Shown: positions 8,293 to 16,987, counted from the first letter of the stretch. The stretch is DNA of 64,000 nt from an uncultured Massilimicrobiota sp. (GCA_944325245.1 CALUZM010000003.1:16420-80419), one strand, 5' to 3'. Notes: generated from the sequence alone by a model not told the origin. Made by a program: numbers and translations.

Positions 8293-10041
8293 TTATTTAA
8301 ATCTTGCTTTCTTTGTATAATGTGTATGCAAGAGGTGATGAGCCTTTTCGCTATTGGGTTCTCCTAAAAAGTTTTTATAGAGATTTTGAATCTGTGAGTT
8401 CTTATGAGATTTACGCACTGGCAATGAAACATCTTCATCATACAAAGCTTTGGCACGTGCCTGTTTATAATTAAATCCACTATTTCGTAATGTTGCATTG
8501 ACATAAGGTTGTCCACCACCATTAATACATCCACCTGGGCAGCCCATAATTTCAATAAAGTGATATGGAGAAACACCCTTTCTGATATCTTCTAACAATG
8601 GTTTAGCTAGACTCATGCTTTGAGCCACTGCCACCTTTAATGTCTGATCTCCAATCTTAATCGTTGATTCTTTGACTCCTTCAACACCTCTCACCGCATG
8701 ATAATCTATCATCGTTAAGTCTTCTTTGGCCAAAACATCTGCGACCGTTCTTAAAGCGGCTTCCATAACGCCACCACTGGCTCCAAAAATAACACCAGCA
8801 CCACTATATTCACCAAAGAGATCCTGATCAAAATCATCATCTTTTAATTCAGGGAAATTAATTCCAAACATCTTAATAAGTTTTGCCAATTCACGTGTTG
8901 TCAAAACAGCATCAACATCTGGATAGGGCTGTGTTAGATTTTCAGGTCGTTCTTTTTCTCCTTTTTTCGCCACACATGGCATGATAGACACAACATAAAT
9001 ATTTTGCGGATCCATATCATGCGTTTGGGCATAGAATGATTTAATCATTGCTCCTAACATCATATGTGGTGATTTACAGCTAGAAAGATGGTCTAATAAA
9101 TCCGGATATTCATGTTCAATATAATTGATCCATCCTGGACTACACGATGTCAACATTGGTAAAACACCTTGATTTTTAAGACGCCCAATAAATTCATAAC
9201 CTTCTTCCATAATTGTTAAATCAGCTCCAAAGTTTGTATCATAAACCTTATCAAAGCCAACCAATTTCAAAGCATGAACCATTTTTCCAGTGACACGTGT
9301 TCCTATTGGCATTCCAAATTCTTCACCTAAAGCTGCTCTAATTGCAGGAGCTGTTTGCACAACGACATATTTTTGGGGATCATTTAAAGCCTCAATCACA
9401 TCATGAATTTCTTCTTTTTCATGTAATGCACCAACAGGACAGACATTAATACATTGTCCACATTGCATGCAGTTCACATCATCAAAGCTTTTATCATAGA
9501 TAGGTCCCACTTTTGTTTTGAAACCACGATTCATATACCCTAAAATACCTAATCCCTGTGTTTTCATACATGTTTCTACACAACGACCACATAGTACACA
9601 TTTTGACGTATTTCTCACAATTCCTGGTGAAACAGTATCAAAAGTGGGTTCGCTTTTTTCACCGGCAAAAGCATCTTCTCTAACCCCCAACTCCTGACAT
9701 AAACGCTGTAATTCACAGTTGGTATTACGAATACATGATAGACAGTCTTTAGAATGATTAGAAACAATCAATTCTACAACTCTTCTTCTCGCATCAAGAG
9801 CACGAGCAGAATTTGTTTTAATAACCATTCCTTCTCTGACAGGATAAACACATGCAGCACATAATGTCTTTGCGCCTTCTACTTCCACCTGACAGACACG
9901 ACACGCTCCTGTTCCTGTAACATCTTTAAGATAACATAAAGTAGGAATATGAATGCCATTATTTTTAGCGGCTTCAAGAACAGTTTGTCCCTCATAAGCT
10001 TCTACTTCTCGATTATTAATAGTTATTTTTATTTTCGACAT
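8293..10041 (-). CDS. hydA: NADH-linked [FeFe]-hydrogenase catalytic subunit HydA
   Basis: This 582-residue enzyme has an N-terminal [2Fe-2S] domain (Cys36, 47, 50 and 61/64) and a His/Cys-ligated cluster (HSKDCLSCIRNTNC). Two [4Fe-4S] motifs follow (CVLCGRCVETC, CMQCGQCINVCP), then the H-cluster domain. The H-cluster loops are TSCSPGW, MPCVAKKGEKE and MGCPGGCINGGGQ. It makes or oxidises H2 in the cytoplasm. With HydB and the NuoE-like HydC it forms an NAD-linked complex, which in several anaerobes is electron-bifurcating. The Ser in TSCSPGW, where many enzymes have a second Cys, is notable. It sits 8 bases after hydB. Confidence 0.95.
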   Translation of the reverse strand: MSKIKITINNREVEAYEGQTVLEAAKNNGIHIPTLCYLKDVTGTGACRVCQVEVEGAKTLCAACVYPVREGMVIKTNSARALDARRRVVELIVSNHSKDCLSCIRNTNCELQRLCQELGVREDAFAGEKSEPTFDTVSPGIVRNTSKCVLCGRCVETCMKTQGLGILGYMNRGFKTKVGPIYDKSFDDVNCMQCGQCINVCPVGALHEKEEIHDVIEALNDPQKYVVVQTAPAIRAALGEEFGMPIGTRVTGKMVHALKLVGFDKVYDTNFGADLTIMEEGYEFIGRLKNQGVLPMLTSCSPGWINYIEHEYPDLLDHLSSCKSPHMMLGAMIKSFYAQTHDMDPQNIYVVSIMPCVAKKGEKERPENLTQPYPDVDAVLTTRELAKLIKMFGINFPELKDDDFDQDLFGEYSGAGVIFGASGGVMEAALRTVADVLAKEDLTMIDYHAVRGVEGVKESTIKIGDQTLKVAVAQSMSLAKPLLEDIRKGVSPYHFIEIMGCPGGCINGGGQPYVNATLRNSGFNYKQARAKALYDEDVSLPVRKSHKNSQIQNLYKNFLGEPNSEKAHHLLHTHYTKKARFK

Positions 10042-10049
10042 ATCAACAC

Positions 10050-11849
10050 CTACTTTCTTTCTATAACTTTAAAGTGACAGGCTTTCATACATAAGCCACA
10101 GCGAATACATTTATCGGGATCAATTTCAAAAGCTTCTTTTCCAATCTTACCACTGATGGCACCAACAGGACACTGTCTCGCACAAAGTCCACATTTACGA
10201 CAGCTTTCTTTATCGATTTCATAACGCAATAACTTTTTACAAACACCAGCAGGACAACGTTTATCAACAATATGAGCAAGATATTCATCTCTAAACTGAT
10301 GAATTGTTGAAAGGACTGGATTGGGAGCTGATTGTCCTAATCCACAAAGCGCTGTATCCTTAATCGTCTGTGCTAATGTTTCCAATTCATCCAATGTTTC
10401 CATGGTTCCCTGACCATCACAAATCTGCTGCAACAATTCCAGCATACGTTTTGTTCCAACACGACATGGTGTACACTTTCCACATGATTCATCAACAATA
10501 AAATCCATATAGAATCTAGCCACATCAACCATACAGTTATCTTCATCAAGAACAATCATTCCCCCAGATCCCATCATTGAACCTAATTTAACAAGTTCAT
10601 CAAAACCAATAGGTGTATCTAATTGTTCTTCTGTTAAACATCCTCCTGATGGTCCACCTGTCTGTACTGCTTTGAATGCTTTATGATTTGGACAACCTCC
10701 TCCAATTTCATAAATCACTTCACGTAAAGTTGTTCCCATCGGAACTTCAACCAATCCAGTATTAGTAATTTTACCACCCAATGCAAACACTTTGGTTCCC
10801 GGTGAAGATTCTGTCCCAATAGAACGGAACCAGTCAGCACCATGCAATATAATTTGAGCAATATTAGCATATGTTTCTACATTATTAATAATCGTCGGTT
10901 TCCCCCAGACACCTTTATGCGCAGGAAATGGAGGTTTTGACACTGGCATACCACGTTCACCTTGAATAGATTGAATCAGTGCTGTTTCCTCACCACAGAC
11001 AAAGGCTCCTGCCCCTAAACGAATTTCCAAATCAAAATCAAATCCTGAACCAAAAATATTTTTTCCTAATAATCCTAATTCTTTAGCTTGGCTAATGGCT
11101 GTCTTAAGACGTTCAACAGCGATTGGATATTCAGCACGAATATAAATATATCCATAATGGGCTCCAATAGCATATCCTGCAATAATCATAGCTTCAATCA
11201 CACTGTGTGGATTTCCTTCGAGAATCGAACGATCCATAAAAGCTCCTGGATCCCCTTCATCGGCATTACAGATGACATATTTTTCTTCACCTGGTTCATC
11301 CAAAGCAAACTGCCATTTTAAACCGGTTGGGAATCCTCCACCACCACGACCTCTTAAACCACTCTTTTTGATTTCATCTACAACTTGCTGGGGTGTCATT
11401 TCCAATAACACTTTTCCTAATGCAAAATATCCATCTTCAGCAATATATTCTTCAATATTTTCTGGATCAATAACACCACAATTATGCAAAGCGACACGTT
11501 TTTGCTTGGCATAAAACTTGGTATGATTAATATCATGGATTTCATTTGTTTCCTGATCAGACTCATTCAACATTAAACGTTGAACTGGTCTTCCTTTATA
11601 GAGATGTTCCAATACAATTTCCTGAACATCTTCAACTTTCACACCTTTATAAATAATATTATCTGGATAGATGGAAATATTAGGTCCAGCACCACATAAT
11701 CCCAAACATCCCGTTCTTAAAACATCTATTTCTTTATCAAGTCCCATAGACTTGATTTCTTTTTCGAATTCTTTGATTAGTTCGCCAGAATTTCCAATGG
11801 TACAACCCGTTCCTGCACAAACTAAAACCTGTGTTCTTTTATACGGCAT
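10050..11849 (-). CDS. hydB: Hydrogenase NADH-binding subunit HydB (NuoF-like)
   Basis: This 599-residue protein starts with a thioredoxin-like [2Fe-2S] domain (CAGTGCTIGN and TGCLGLCGAGP). It continues as a NuoF-type flavoprotein: GLRGRGGGGFPTG for FMN/NADH and CGEETALIQS, with the [4Fe-4S] ligands in ESCGKCTPCRVGT. It ends with two ferredoxin motifs (CRKCGLCARQCP, CIRCGLCMKAC). It accepts or donates NADH electrons in the HydABC complex. Domain order and length match HydB of Thermotoga and clostridial enzymes. It lies between the small Trx-like [2Fe-2S] protein and hydA in the same operon. Confidence 0.95.
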   Translation of the reverse strand: MPYKRTQVLVCAGTGCTIGNSGELIKEFEKEIKSMGLDKEIDVLRTGCLGLCGAGPNISIYPDNIIYKGVKVEDVQEIVLEHLYKGRPVQRLMLNESDQETNEIHDINHTKFYAKQKRVALHNCGVIDPENIEEYIAEDGYFALGKVLLEMTPQQVVDEIKKSGLRGRGGGGFPTGLKWQFALDEPGEEKYVICNADEGDPGAFMDRSILEGNPHSVIEAMIIAGYAIGAHYGYIYIRAEYPIAVERLKTAISQAKELGLLGKNIFGSGFDFDLEIRLGAGAFVCGEETALIQSIQGERGMPVSKPPFPAHKGVWGKPTIINNVETYANIAQIILHGADWFRSIGTESSPGTKVFALGGKITNTGLVEVPMGTTLREVIYEIGGGCPNHKAFKAVQTGGPSGGCLTEEQLDTPIGFDELVKLGSMMGSGGMIVLDEDNCMVDVARFYMDFIVDESCGKCTPCRVGTKRMLELLQQICDGQGTMETLDELETLAQTIKDTALCGLGQSAPNPVLSTIHQFRDEYLAHIVDKRCPAGVCKKLLRYEIDKESCRKCGLCARQCPVGAISGKIGKEAFEIDPDKCIRCGLCMKACHFKVIERK

Positions 11850-11860
11850 TCTCTACCCTC

Positions 11861-12229
11861 CTATTTTGAATAATGTCCTACTGTATATTCCTCAATGACT
11901 TCTCCATGCATCAAATGACGTAAAACGATATCTTTCGCTTTTTTTGTATCTACCAGAACATATGTTGTCTTATGATTATCCTTATCAAAAACTTCAACAA
12001 TAGGTTCTAAAGCACACATCCCAATGCATCCTGTTTGCATCACAGTGACTGGTAAATGTTCTCTTGCGACTTCTTCGACTAAAGTATTCAAGACCGGTCT
12101 AGCTCCTGCCGCAATCCCACAAGTGGCCATTCCCACAACAACACGATAATCATGATCACCATTTTCACGCATCGTCATTCGTTCTTTAGCCTGATCTCTA
12201 ATCCTCTTTAATTCTTCTAACGATTTCAT
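11861..12229 (-). CDS. Thioredoxin-like [2Fe-2S] ferredoxin of the hydrogenase operon
   Basis: This 122-residue protein has the four-Cys pattern of thioredoxin-like [2Fe-2S] proteins, with GMATCGIAAGA near the start and QTGCIGMCALEP later. It probably relays electrons to or within the hydrogenase complex. The start is the ATG at 12229, which overlaps the upstream stop as ATGA and has AAGGAGGG before it; the longer open frame to 12265 lies inside the upstream gene. Genes of this type are common between the GHKL ATPase and hydB in clostridial hydrogenase operons. The exact partner is inferred from position. Confidence 0.85.
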   Translation of the reverse strand: MKSLEELKRIRDQAKERMTMRENGDHDYRVVVGMATCGIAAGARPVLNTLVEEVAREHLPVTVMQTGCIGMCALEPIVEVFDKDNHKTTYVLVDTKKAKDIVLRHLMHGEVIEEYTVGHYSK

Positions 12230-12759
12230 TTCTGCATACCCTCCTTTATATAATCTTTTAACCAAAGTATGATATCTGGTTGATTGATAGGGACTCCATC
12301 AAGAATGTCTTTGATTTCTTTGGTATTCAAAACCCACTCAAAATCATCACATATATATTGAAAAACATAATCAATATGATCATCATATTGAATCAATGTA
12401 ATAAGAGTTTCTGCGATATTGCCCATCGGTGGTGTATCCAAATGATTCTTGACATATTCACCAATGATTTTAGTACCCACACCTTTTTGTGATTCAATGG
12501 AAAACCAGCCACCTGTTGCTTCGACACTTTCTTTAAACATTGGAATACCCAAACCAATCTGACGTGTTGTTCTGGTTGTATAAAAAGGATCAGTAACTTT
12601 CTGTAAAGTCTTGTCATCCATTCCACATCCATCATCCAGACATTCAATATGAATGATATTATCTTTGTGACTATCACGAATCACAATTTGAATAAGTTTT
12701 GCACAAGCACGAATGGAGTTTTGGGCAATATCCAATATCGTCATGGCGATTTCCTGCAT
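12226..12759 (-). CDS. GHKL ATPase domain protein of the hydrogenase operon
   Basis: This 177-residue protein has the histidine-kinase-type ATPase fold: N-box DIAQNSIRACAKL, G1 box DDGCGMD and G2 box IGLGIPMFK. It has no phosphoacceptor-His domain and no membrane segment. It is therefore a stand-alone ATP-binding protein, perhaps a kinase or anti-sigma-like switch. The ATG at 12759, seven bases after GGAGG, is preferred over the frame opening at 12774. It overlaps the PHP gene by 19 bases. Its conserved place in hydrogenase operons suggests a role in controlling hydrogenase synthesis or maturation; this is inference. Confidence 0.75.
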   Translation of the reverse strand: MQEIAMTILDIAQNSIRACAKLIQIVIRDSHKDNIIHIECLDDGCGMDDKTLQKVTDPFYTTRTTRQIGLGIPMFKESVEATGGWFSIESQKGVGTKIIGEYVKNHLDTPPMGNIAETLITLIQYDDHIDYVFQYICDDFEWVLNTKEIKDILDGVPINQPDIILWLKDYIKEGMQK

Positions 12760-13463
12760 AATGCTTTCCTCCATAATCTTTGAAGCTGTTCTTCATCAAT
12801 TTCATAAAACGGTTCACTTATATCTTCTAGCTGATGCGCATCACTATTGATAAAGATAAACTCATCATCAATATGTGGACATTTCTTTTTTAAATCACGA
12901 TATTCTTTTGGACAAGTCACTTCTAAAGCGTCATAACTTAAATCAGAAGGAATATCATGATAAATTTCATATATGCCATATCGCTTAGCCAAAACATGCG
13001 CCAAAACCGCAACACCTTGAAACTGATGAATAGCTTCAATAACTTGATATATATTTAAATCCAAAGAACTTAACAACAAATGATTTTCCTCAGCTATGAT
13101 TTCATCCATTGCATTAAAAATATATTGATTGCCATAATAATCAGGCTGATGAGGAACTTGAATCAGATGCTGATCTATCCACTGTTGAATAGGTTTTAAA
13201 GGTGTTCCTCTTTGAAAATAAGCCAAGACATGTATCTCTTCTTGACTTTGTAATTCGACGCCATGAAGAAAATCAATATGTCCTTTAAGAATTTTATTTT
13301 GAACAATCTGCTCCAAATAAGTCTGTTGCTTTAAAGAATTATGATCTGTAATAGCAATCAGCTGTAAACCCTTGATATACGCCATATTAAAAATATTATG
13401 AATTGTCATCGTATCATCACTACATGGTGATAAGGCTGAGTGAATGTGTAAATCATAATACAT
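12741..13463 (-). CDS. PHP-domain metal-dependent phosphoesterase of the hydrogenase operon
   Basis: This 240-residue protein has PHP metal-binding motifs: LHIHSALSPC (HxH), ITDHNSL, FLHGVELQS, a later LAHV and INSDAHQ. PHP enzymes hydrolyse phosphoesters, and a few are histidinol phosphatases. Here the gene lies inside the hydrogenase operon, between the GHKL ATPase and a DRTGG-like gene. PHP genes are seen at this place in clostridial hydrogenase clusters. It could in principle also supply the missing histidinol-phosphate phosphatase of the neighbouring his operon, but position argues for a hydrogenase-linked task. Confidence 0.8.
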   Translation of the reverse strand: MYYDLHIHSALSPCSDDTMTIHNIFNMAYIKGLQLIAITDHNSLKQQTYLEQIVQNKILKGHIDFLHGVELQSQEEIHVLAYFQRGTPLKPIQQWIDQHLIQVPHQPDYYGNQYIFNAMDEIIAEENHLLLSSLDLNIYQVIEAIHQFQGVAVLAHVLAKRYGIYEIYHDIPSDLSYDALEVTCPKEYRDLKKKCPHIDDEFIFINSDAHQLEDISEPFYEIDEEQLQRLWRKALCRKSP

Positions 13464-13464
13464 A

Positions 13465-13791
13465 CTAGAATCCTAAACCTATCAGATCTTTTGCAGTCCC
13501 AAAAGCATCTTTATGACTTAAAAACAAAGGAATCTGCAATTCTGTTGCCTTTTGAATGGTATCTTCATCAGGATAGCTATCCTGAACAAAAACAATCCCA
13601 GCAAAATCATGCAATTGGGCAATGGCAATGACATTCAAATGCTTTTGCACTGTCAGCCATAACATACCCTCTTTTCCACTAGCCATCACAACACTCAATA
13701 AATCACCAATATAAATATCCTCGACCTGTCCATTTAAAGGCACTTCATTAATCAATTGCAAAGGTAATCTCAATATATTTTGAATATCCAT
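13465..13791 (-). CDS. DRTGG-like small protein (second copy in operon)
   Basis: This 108-residue soluble protein resembles the DRTGG domain, a small alpha/beta regulatory module found in phosphotransacetylases and CBS-domain proteins. Visible features are IGDLLSVVMASGKEGMLWL, then NVIAIAQLHDFAGIVF and a C-terminal LSHKDAFGTAKDL. It sits one base after the PHP gene start region and 4 bases before the Fe-S protein gene. A second, diverged DRTGG-like gene lies at 15363-15713. The role is unknown; it is probably a ligand-sensing or scaffolding partner of the operon. Confidence 0.65.
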   Translation of the reverse strand: MDIQNILRLPLQLINEVPLNGQVEDIYIGDLLSVVMASGKEGMLWLTVQKHLNVIAIAQLHDFAGIVFVQDSYPDEDTIQKATELQIPLFLSHKDAFGTAKDLIGLGF

Positions 13792-13795
13792 ATAT

Positions 13796-14956
13796 TCACC
13801 TTCTCTTCACACGGCATAATGAATCATCAACTTCACCACTGGCAATACGTGTCGCTAGTCCTCGACAATTCGCAAAACCACAACTGCCACAATCAAATTG
13901 CGGTAATGTTTCTAAGATGGCATTGACTTTATTAAACCATGCCATACGATCCTTAAATGTTTGTTTCTGTTCATTCACATGACGTTTTTTATAATATTCA
14001 CTGTATTGAAGTTGAGCGATGGGAGCCTGACATTGGTCAAGCATACTTTCAATGCGGAAATGTCCTTCAAAAGGGTTGTTCCATAAATAATAACCTCCAA
14101 TGCACCCCTGATAACAATGATACAATGCTAATAAACGAATATGTTTCAACTGATCAAATTCAATCAGATCCAATACTGTACGAATCTGAGGCAATCCCTC
14201 TACACTCATAATTGATAACTGATGATTACCAAATAAATCACCGACATTGCTTTTCACTCCATCTCTATTGATGGCAATATTTTCTTTTCCATGTCCTTTT
14301 CTTTTATTAAAATGAGGAAACATTCTAGAAATGCTTAAAGCATAATCAATTTGCGAATCCATTTTTCCCAATGGTTCTTTCGCTAAGGTCAGTTTCCCAA
14401 CACACTCACATAAAGAGAAGATACCAATATCCTGTCCTTTGTATTTTTCTCTTAAACGTCGAGCTGCAATTTCTACAGGATAATCATATGGTAAAAGATG
14501 ATCAATCAGTGTTGGATATTCCTGCTTAATTAATCGATTGATTGTAGGACAAAAAGATGTCAACATGACATGGTCTGACTGACGACTATCTTTTAATGCC
14601 TGTTGATAAAGCATTCCTTCAATATCACTGTATTGAACGACTTCATCAAAATGAAATGCTTTAATCGCATGAACAAGTTCTTTTAATTCATCAAATTCCT
14701 GAAAATCAGACAAGATGGATGTTGGTATTAAGGCAATATTATAAGCATGTTGCTTGAAAGCTTCATCTAAATTCACTTCTCTTATTTTTAACTGTTTTTG
14801 ATCACATACTTGAACACAAACATGACAGTTGATACATTGAGTATCATCAATAATCACTTTTCCATTGATAATAGAAATAGCTTCTGTTGGACAAGATTTC
14901 ACACATTTAATACAACTTTTGCAGTTTTCACCTAAAAAATGAATAACGGGTTTCAT
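13796..14956 (-). CDS. [FeFe]-hydrogenase-like iron-sulfur protein with altered H-cluster loops
   Basis: This 386-residue protein begins with two [4Fe-4S] motifs (CKSCIKCVKSCP, CINCHVCVQVC). It continues with a domain related to the hydrogenase large subunit and ends with a third cluster motif (CGSCGFANC with a later Cys). The catalytic loops are altered: TSFCPTINRL replaces TSCCPxW, SLCECVGKL replaces MPCxxKxxE, and YHCYQGCIGG replaces the CPGGCINGGG loop. It may bind a cubane and act as a redox or H2 sensor rather than a normal hydrogenase. Its neighbours are GHKL ATPases and DRTGG proteins, which supports a regulatory role. Confidence 0.75.
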   Translation of the reverse strand: MKPVIHFLGENCKSCIKCVKSCPTEAISIINGKVIIDDTQCINCHVCVQVCDQKQLKIREVNLDEAFKQHAYNIALIPTSILSDFQEFDELKELVHAIKAFHFDEVVQYSDIEGMLYQQALKDSRQSDHVMLTSFCPTINRLIKQEYPTLIDHLLPYDYPVEIAARRLREKYKGQDIGIFSLCECVGKLTLAKEPLGKMDSQIDYALSISRMFPHFNKRKGHGKENIAINRDGVKSNVGDLFGNHQLSIMSVEGLPQIRTVLDLIEFDQLKHIRLLALYHCYQGCIGGYYLWNNPFEGHFRIESMLDQCQAPIAQLQYSEYYKKRHVNEQKQTFKDRMAWFNKVNAILETLPQFDCGSCGFANCRGLATRIASGEVDDSLCRVKRR

Positions 14957-15366
14957 TGAAATGTCATATATATATGCGTTCCTTCTTTTGAAGAACGAAT
15001 ATCAAAAGAAGATGCAACACTTTTCATATTGACGAGACCCATTCCTGCTCCAAAGCCTAATGATCTGGCTTTTGGGGAAGCTGTTGAATAGCCCGGTGTT
15101 TGTGCAAGTTCTAAATCTTCAATACCAGGACCAATATCATCAAATGACAAACGAATCAATCCATCATCATCATCAATTTCAAATGTCACTGTTCCTCCAT
15201 CAGAATGAATGACAATATTAATTTCAGCTTCATAACAGGCAATTGCTACTGCCTTGAGAACTTTTCGCTCAATACCTAAAGTTTTTAAAGTTCTCTTAAT
15301 ATCAGTAGAGGCTTTTCCTGCATCTTCATAATTATCCTTTTCAACCTGATAAACTTTCTTCATCAA
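14953..15366 (-). CDS. RsbW/RsbT-type serine kinase-like ATPase of the hydrogenase operon
   Basis: This 137-residue protein is a small GHKL ATPase of the anti-sigma kinase type. It has the N-box EAEINIVIHS, the G1 box DIGPGIED and the G2 box GFGAGMGLVNM. Such proteins phosphorylate anti-anti-sigma factors or bind sigma factors in Bacillus; no STAS partner is encoded here. Its ends overlap both neighbours by four bases, so translation is coupled. With the second ATPase at 12226-12759 it gives the operon two ATP-binding regulators. The target is not shown by the sequence. Confidence 0.8.
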   Translation of the reverse strand: MMKKVYQVEKDNYEDAGKASTDIKRTLKTLGIERKVLKAVAIACYEAEINIVIHSDGGTVTFEIDDDDGLIRLSFDDIGPGIEDLELAQTPGYSTASPKARSLGFGAGMGLVNMKSVASSFDIRSSKEGTHIYMTFQ

Positions 15367-15713
15367 CGCATACCTTTCTCATAAAGAAGACCGCAGACTT
15401 GAAACATTGTTAAATCTGTTTGAAAAAGATTAATGTGTAAATCTTTTGCCATCTCAGCCATATGTGTATCTATAGGTTTACCTCGAACCAGTAAAACAGT
15501 CTCTAAATCCAAAACCTCTGCTGTTCTTAATGATTGAACATTAGAAAGCCCACTAATCAATAAAACATCTTCTGTTTCATCCTTTAACAGGGCCAAAGCA
15601 TCCGACATCAAATCTGTCGCAAATCCATGCTCATAATTTTTTTCATAGATATTTTCATCAGCTATATAAATTTCTCTTGCCTTCAATAGATCCTTGATGT
15701 CTTTCACTAACAT
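15363..15713 (-). CDS. DRTGG-like small protein (first copy in operon)
   Basis: This 116-residue soluble protein has the DRTGG-like pattern with DALALLKDETEDVLLISGL, then LDLETVLLVRGKPI and a C-terminal LFQTDLTMFQVCGLLY. It is a diverged partner of the protein at 13465-13791. It overlaps the NuoE-like gene by seven bases and the kinase-like gene by four. DRTGG modules are often linked to nucleotide or metabolite sensing. Its constant place in hydrogenase operons suggests regulation of the enzyme, but there is no direct evidence here. Confidence 0.65.
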   Translation of the reverse strand: MLVKDIKDLLKAREIYIADENIYEKNYEHGFATDLMSDALALLKDETEDVLLISGLSNVQSLRTAEVLDLETVLLVRGKPIDTHMAEMAKDLHINLFQTDLTMFQVCGLLYEKGMR

Positions 15714-16198
15714 GGTGCTTCTTCCTTTAAGTAATCAAGAATCAGCATTTTTAAATCTTCAAGTTGTTTCGCACATCCAAAAACTGTTCCATCCACACTG
15801 ACAACTGGCGCAAGTCCACAGGCACCTACACAACGTGTAGCATCAATAGAAAATAATCCATTTTCACTTGTTGAATTGACTTCACACTCTGTCATTTCAC
15901 AAAGCAAGTCTAAAATTGTCTGTGCCCCATTGACATAACATGCTGTTCCTAGACATACGGAAATCACGTGCTTTCCTTTTGGTTCTGTTGTAAACTGTGA
16001 ATAAAAAGTCACAACACCATAGACTTTAGAAACAGGAACATCCAAAGTTTCAGCAATCTTTTCCATGGCTTCAAAAGGAATATATCCAAGTTCATCCTGA
16101 ATATCATGAAGCATGAGTTTCATAGGCCCTTTTTGATCCTTATGTTTATCAACAATGGCATCAATCTTGTCTAAATACTCTTGTTTTAAACCTCCCAT
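15707..16198 (-). CDS. hydC: Hydrogenase NuoE-like [2Fe-2S] subunit HydC
   Basis: This 163-residue protein is a thioredoxin-like [2Fe-2S] subunit with the four ligands in CLGTACYVNG and ATRCVGACGLAP. An N-terminal helical part precedes these (EALGYI-type region LGYIPFEAMEKIA, then VYGVVTFYSQF). It passes electrons between HydB and the rest of the complex. It is the first gene of the operon. Two ATGs are possible. The second, at 16198, lies seven bases after AAGGAG and is preferred; the first (16204) is too close to that site. Family match is strong. Confidence 0.9.
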   Translation of the reverse strand: MGGLKQEYLDKIDAIVDKHKDQKGPMKLMLHDIQDELGYIPFEAMEKIAETLDVPVSKVYGVVTFYSQFTTEPKGKHVISVCLGTACYVNGAQTILDLLCEMTECEVNSTSENGLFSIDATRCVGACGLAPVVSVDGTVFGCAKQLEDLKMLILDYLKEEAPC

Positions 16199-16227
16199 AC
16201 ACATACTCCTTTCTCTTATATATGCTT

Positions 16228-16256
16228 ATTATAACATATTTTGAAAGCGCTTGAAA
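16228..16256 (-). promoter_or_regulatory. Promoter of the hydrogenase operon with overlapping cre-like box
   Basis: On the minus strand TTTCAA (16251-16256), a 17-base spacer and a perfect TATAAT (16228-16233) lie about 30 bases before the first start. The 16-base stretch at 16241-16256 reads TTTCAAGCGCTTTCAA, which matches the CcpA cre consensus with one mismatch and covers the -35 and half the spacer. Carbon-catabolite repression of hydrogenase is therefore plausible. Confidence 0.6.
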
Positions 16257-16317
16257 TTTTATTTTGTGATAGAGTTCAACATCATTATTTTCACATCATT
16301 GTTTGATAATATGTGTT

Positions 16318-16351
16318 AAAAAAAGACCATTAGATTTCATTTCTAATAGTC
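16318..16351 (-). terminator. Intrinsic terminator of the his operon
   Basis: On the minus strand GACTATTAGA and TCTAATGGTC form a 10-bp stem with one G:U, then seven Ts. The hisIE stop codon TAG (16343-16345) is inside the first arm. Confidence 0.9.
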
Positions 16352-16987
16352 TCCTCGTTGATGAAAAGTTTTTTTATTGCCACTGATTTGATGTCTTTCT
16401 TCCAATTTTCTTTCAATATCCTCAACCTGGACACCTTGTTGATACATTAAAACCAGTACATGATAAAACAAATCACTAATTTCACCAATCAATTCTTCCT
16501 TATTATTATTTTTGGCAGCGATAATTGTTTCACTCGCTTCTTCTCCAACTTTTTTACATATCTTATCAACACCCTGATCCAATAAATAATTGGTATAAGA
16601 CTTTTCTACAGGGTGCAGCTTGCGATCGGCAATGACATCATAAACTTCATGAAAAATAGTCTTTGAAAAATCATAAGGTATGACTTCATTAAAGAAACAT
16701 GAATAAGCCCCTGTATGGCAAGCTGCTCCTACTTGTTCTACGATAATCAGCAATGTATCTTCATCACAGTCTAAATACATCCCTTGAATATATTGGAAAT
16801 GTCCTGAAGTTTCCCCTTTATGCCATAACTGCTTACGTGAACGAGAATAAAAATATGTTTCTCCACTCTCCAACATTTTTTCATAAGCTTCCTCATTGAC
16901 ATAAGCCAGCATTAAAACATCTTTGGTCTGAAAATCCTGCACAATGGCAGGAACCAATCCATTACCCTTTTCAAAATCTGGTCTCAT
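16343..16987 (-). CDS. hisIE: Bifunctional phosphoribosyl-AMP cyclohydrolase / phosphoribosyl-ATP pyrophosphatase
   Basis: This 214-residue fusion carries out the second and third steps of histidine synthesis. Residues ~1-110 are HisI, with [18 protein letters not shown] and [13 protein letters not shown] holding the metal ligands. Residues ~115-214 are HisE, with [15 protein letters not shown]. The ATG at 16987 is preferred because AGGAGG precedes it and it forms an ATGA overlap with the hisF stop. It is the last gene of the operon. Fused HisIE is common in many bacteria. Confidence 0.97.
   Translation of the reverse strand: MRPDFEKGNGLVPAIVQDFQTKDVLMLAYVNEEAYEKMLESGETYFYSRSRKQLWHKGETSGHFQYIQGMYLDCDEDTLLIIVEQVGAACHTGAYSCFFNEVIPYDFSKTIFHEVYDVIADRKLHPVEKSYTNYLLDQGVDKICKKVGEEASETIIAAKNNNKEELIGEISDLFYHVLVLMYQQGVQVEDIERKLEERHQISGNKKTFHQRGDY

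Noticed and set aside
10085..10555. Alternative minus-strand open frames inside hydB
   Set aside because: They are out-of-frame readings of a clear NuoF-like gene and have no ribosome sites.
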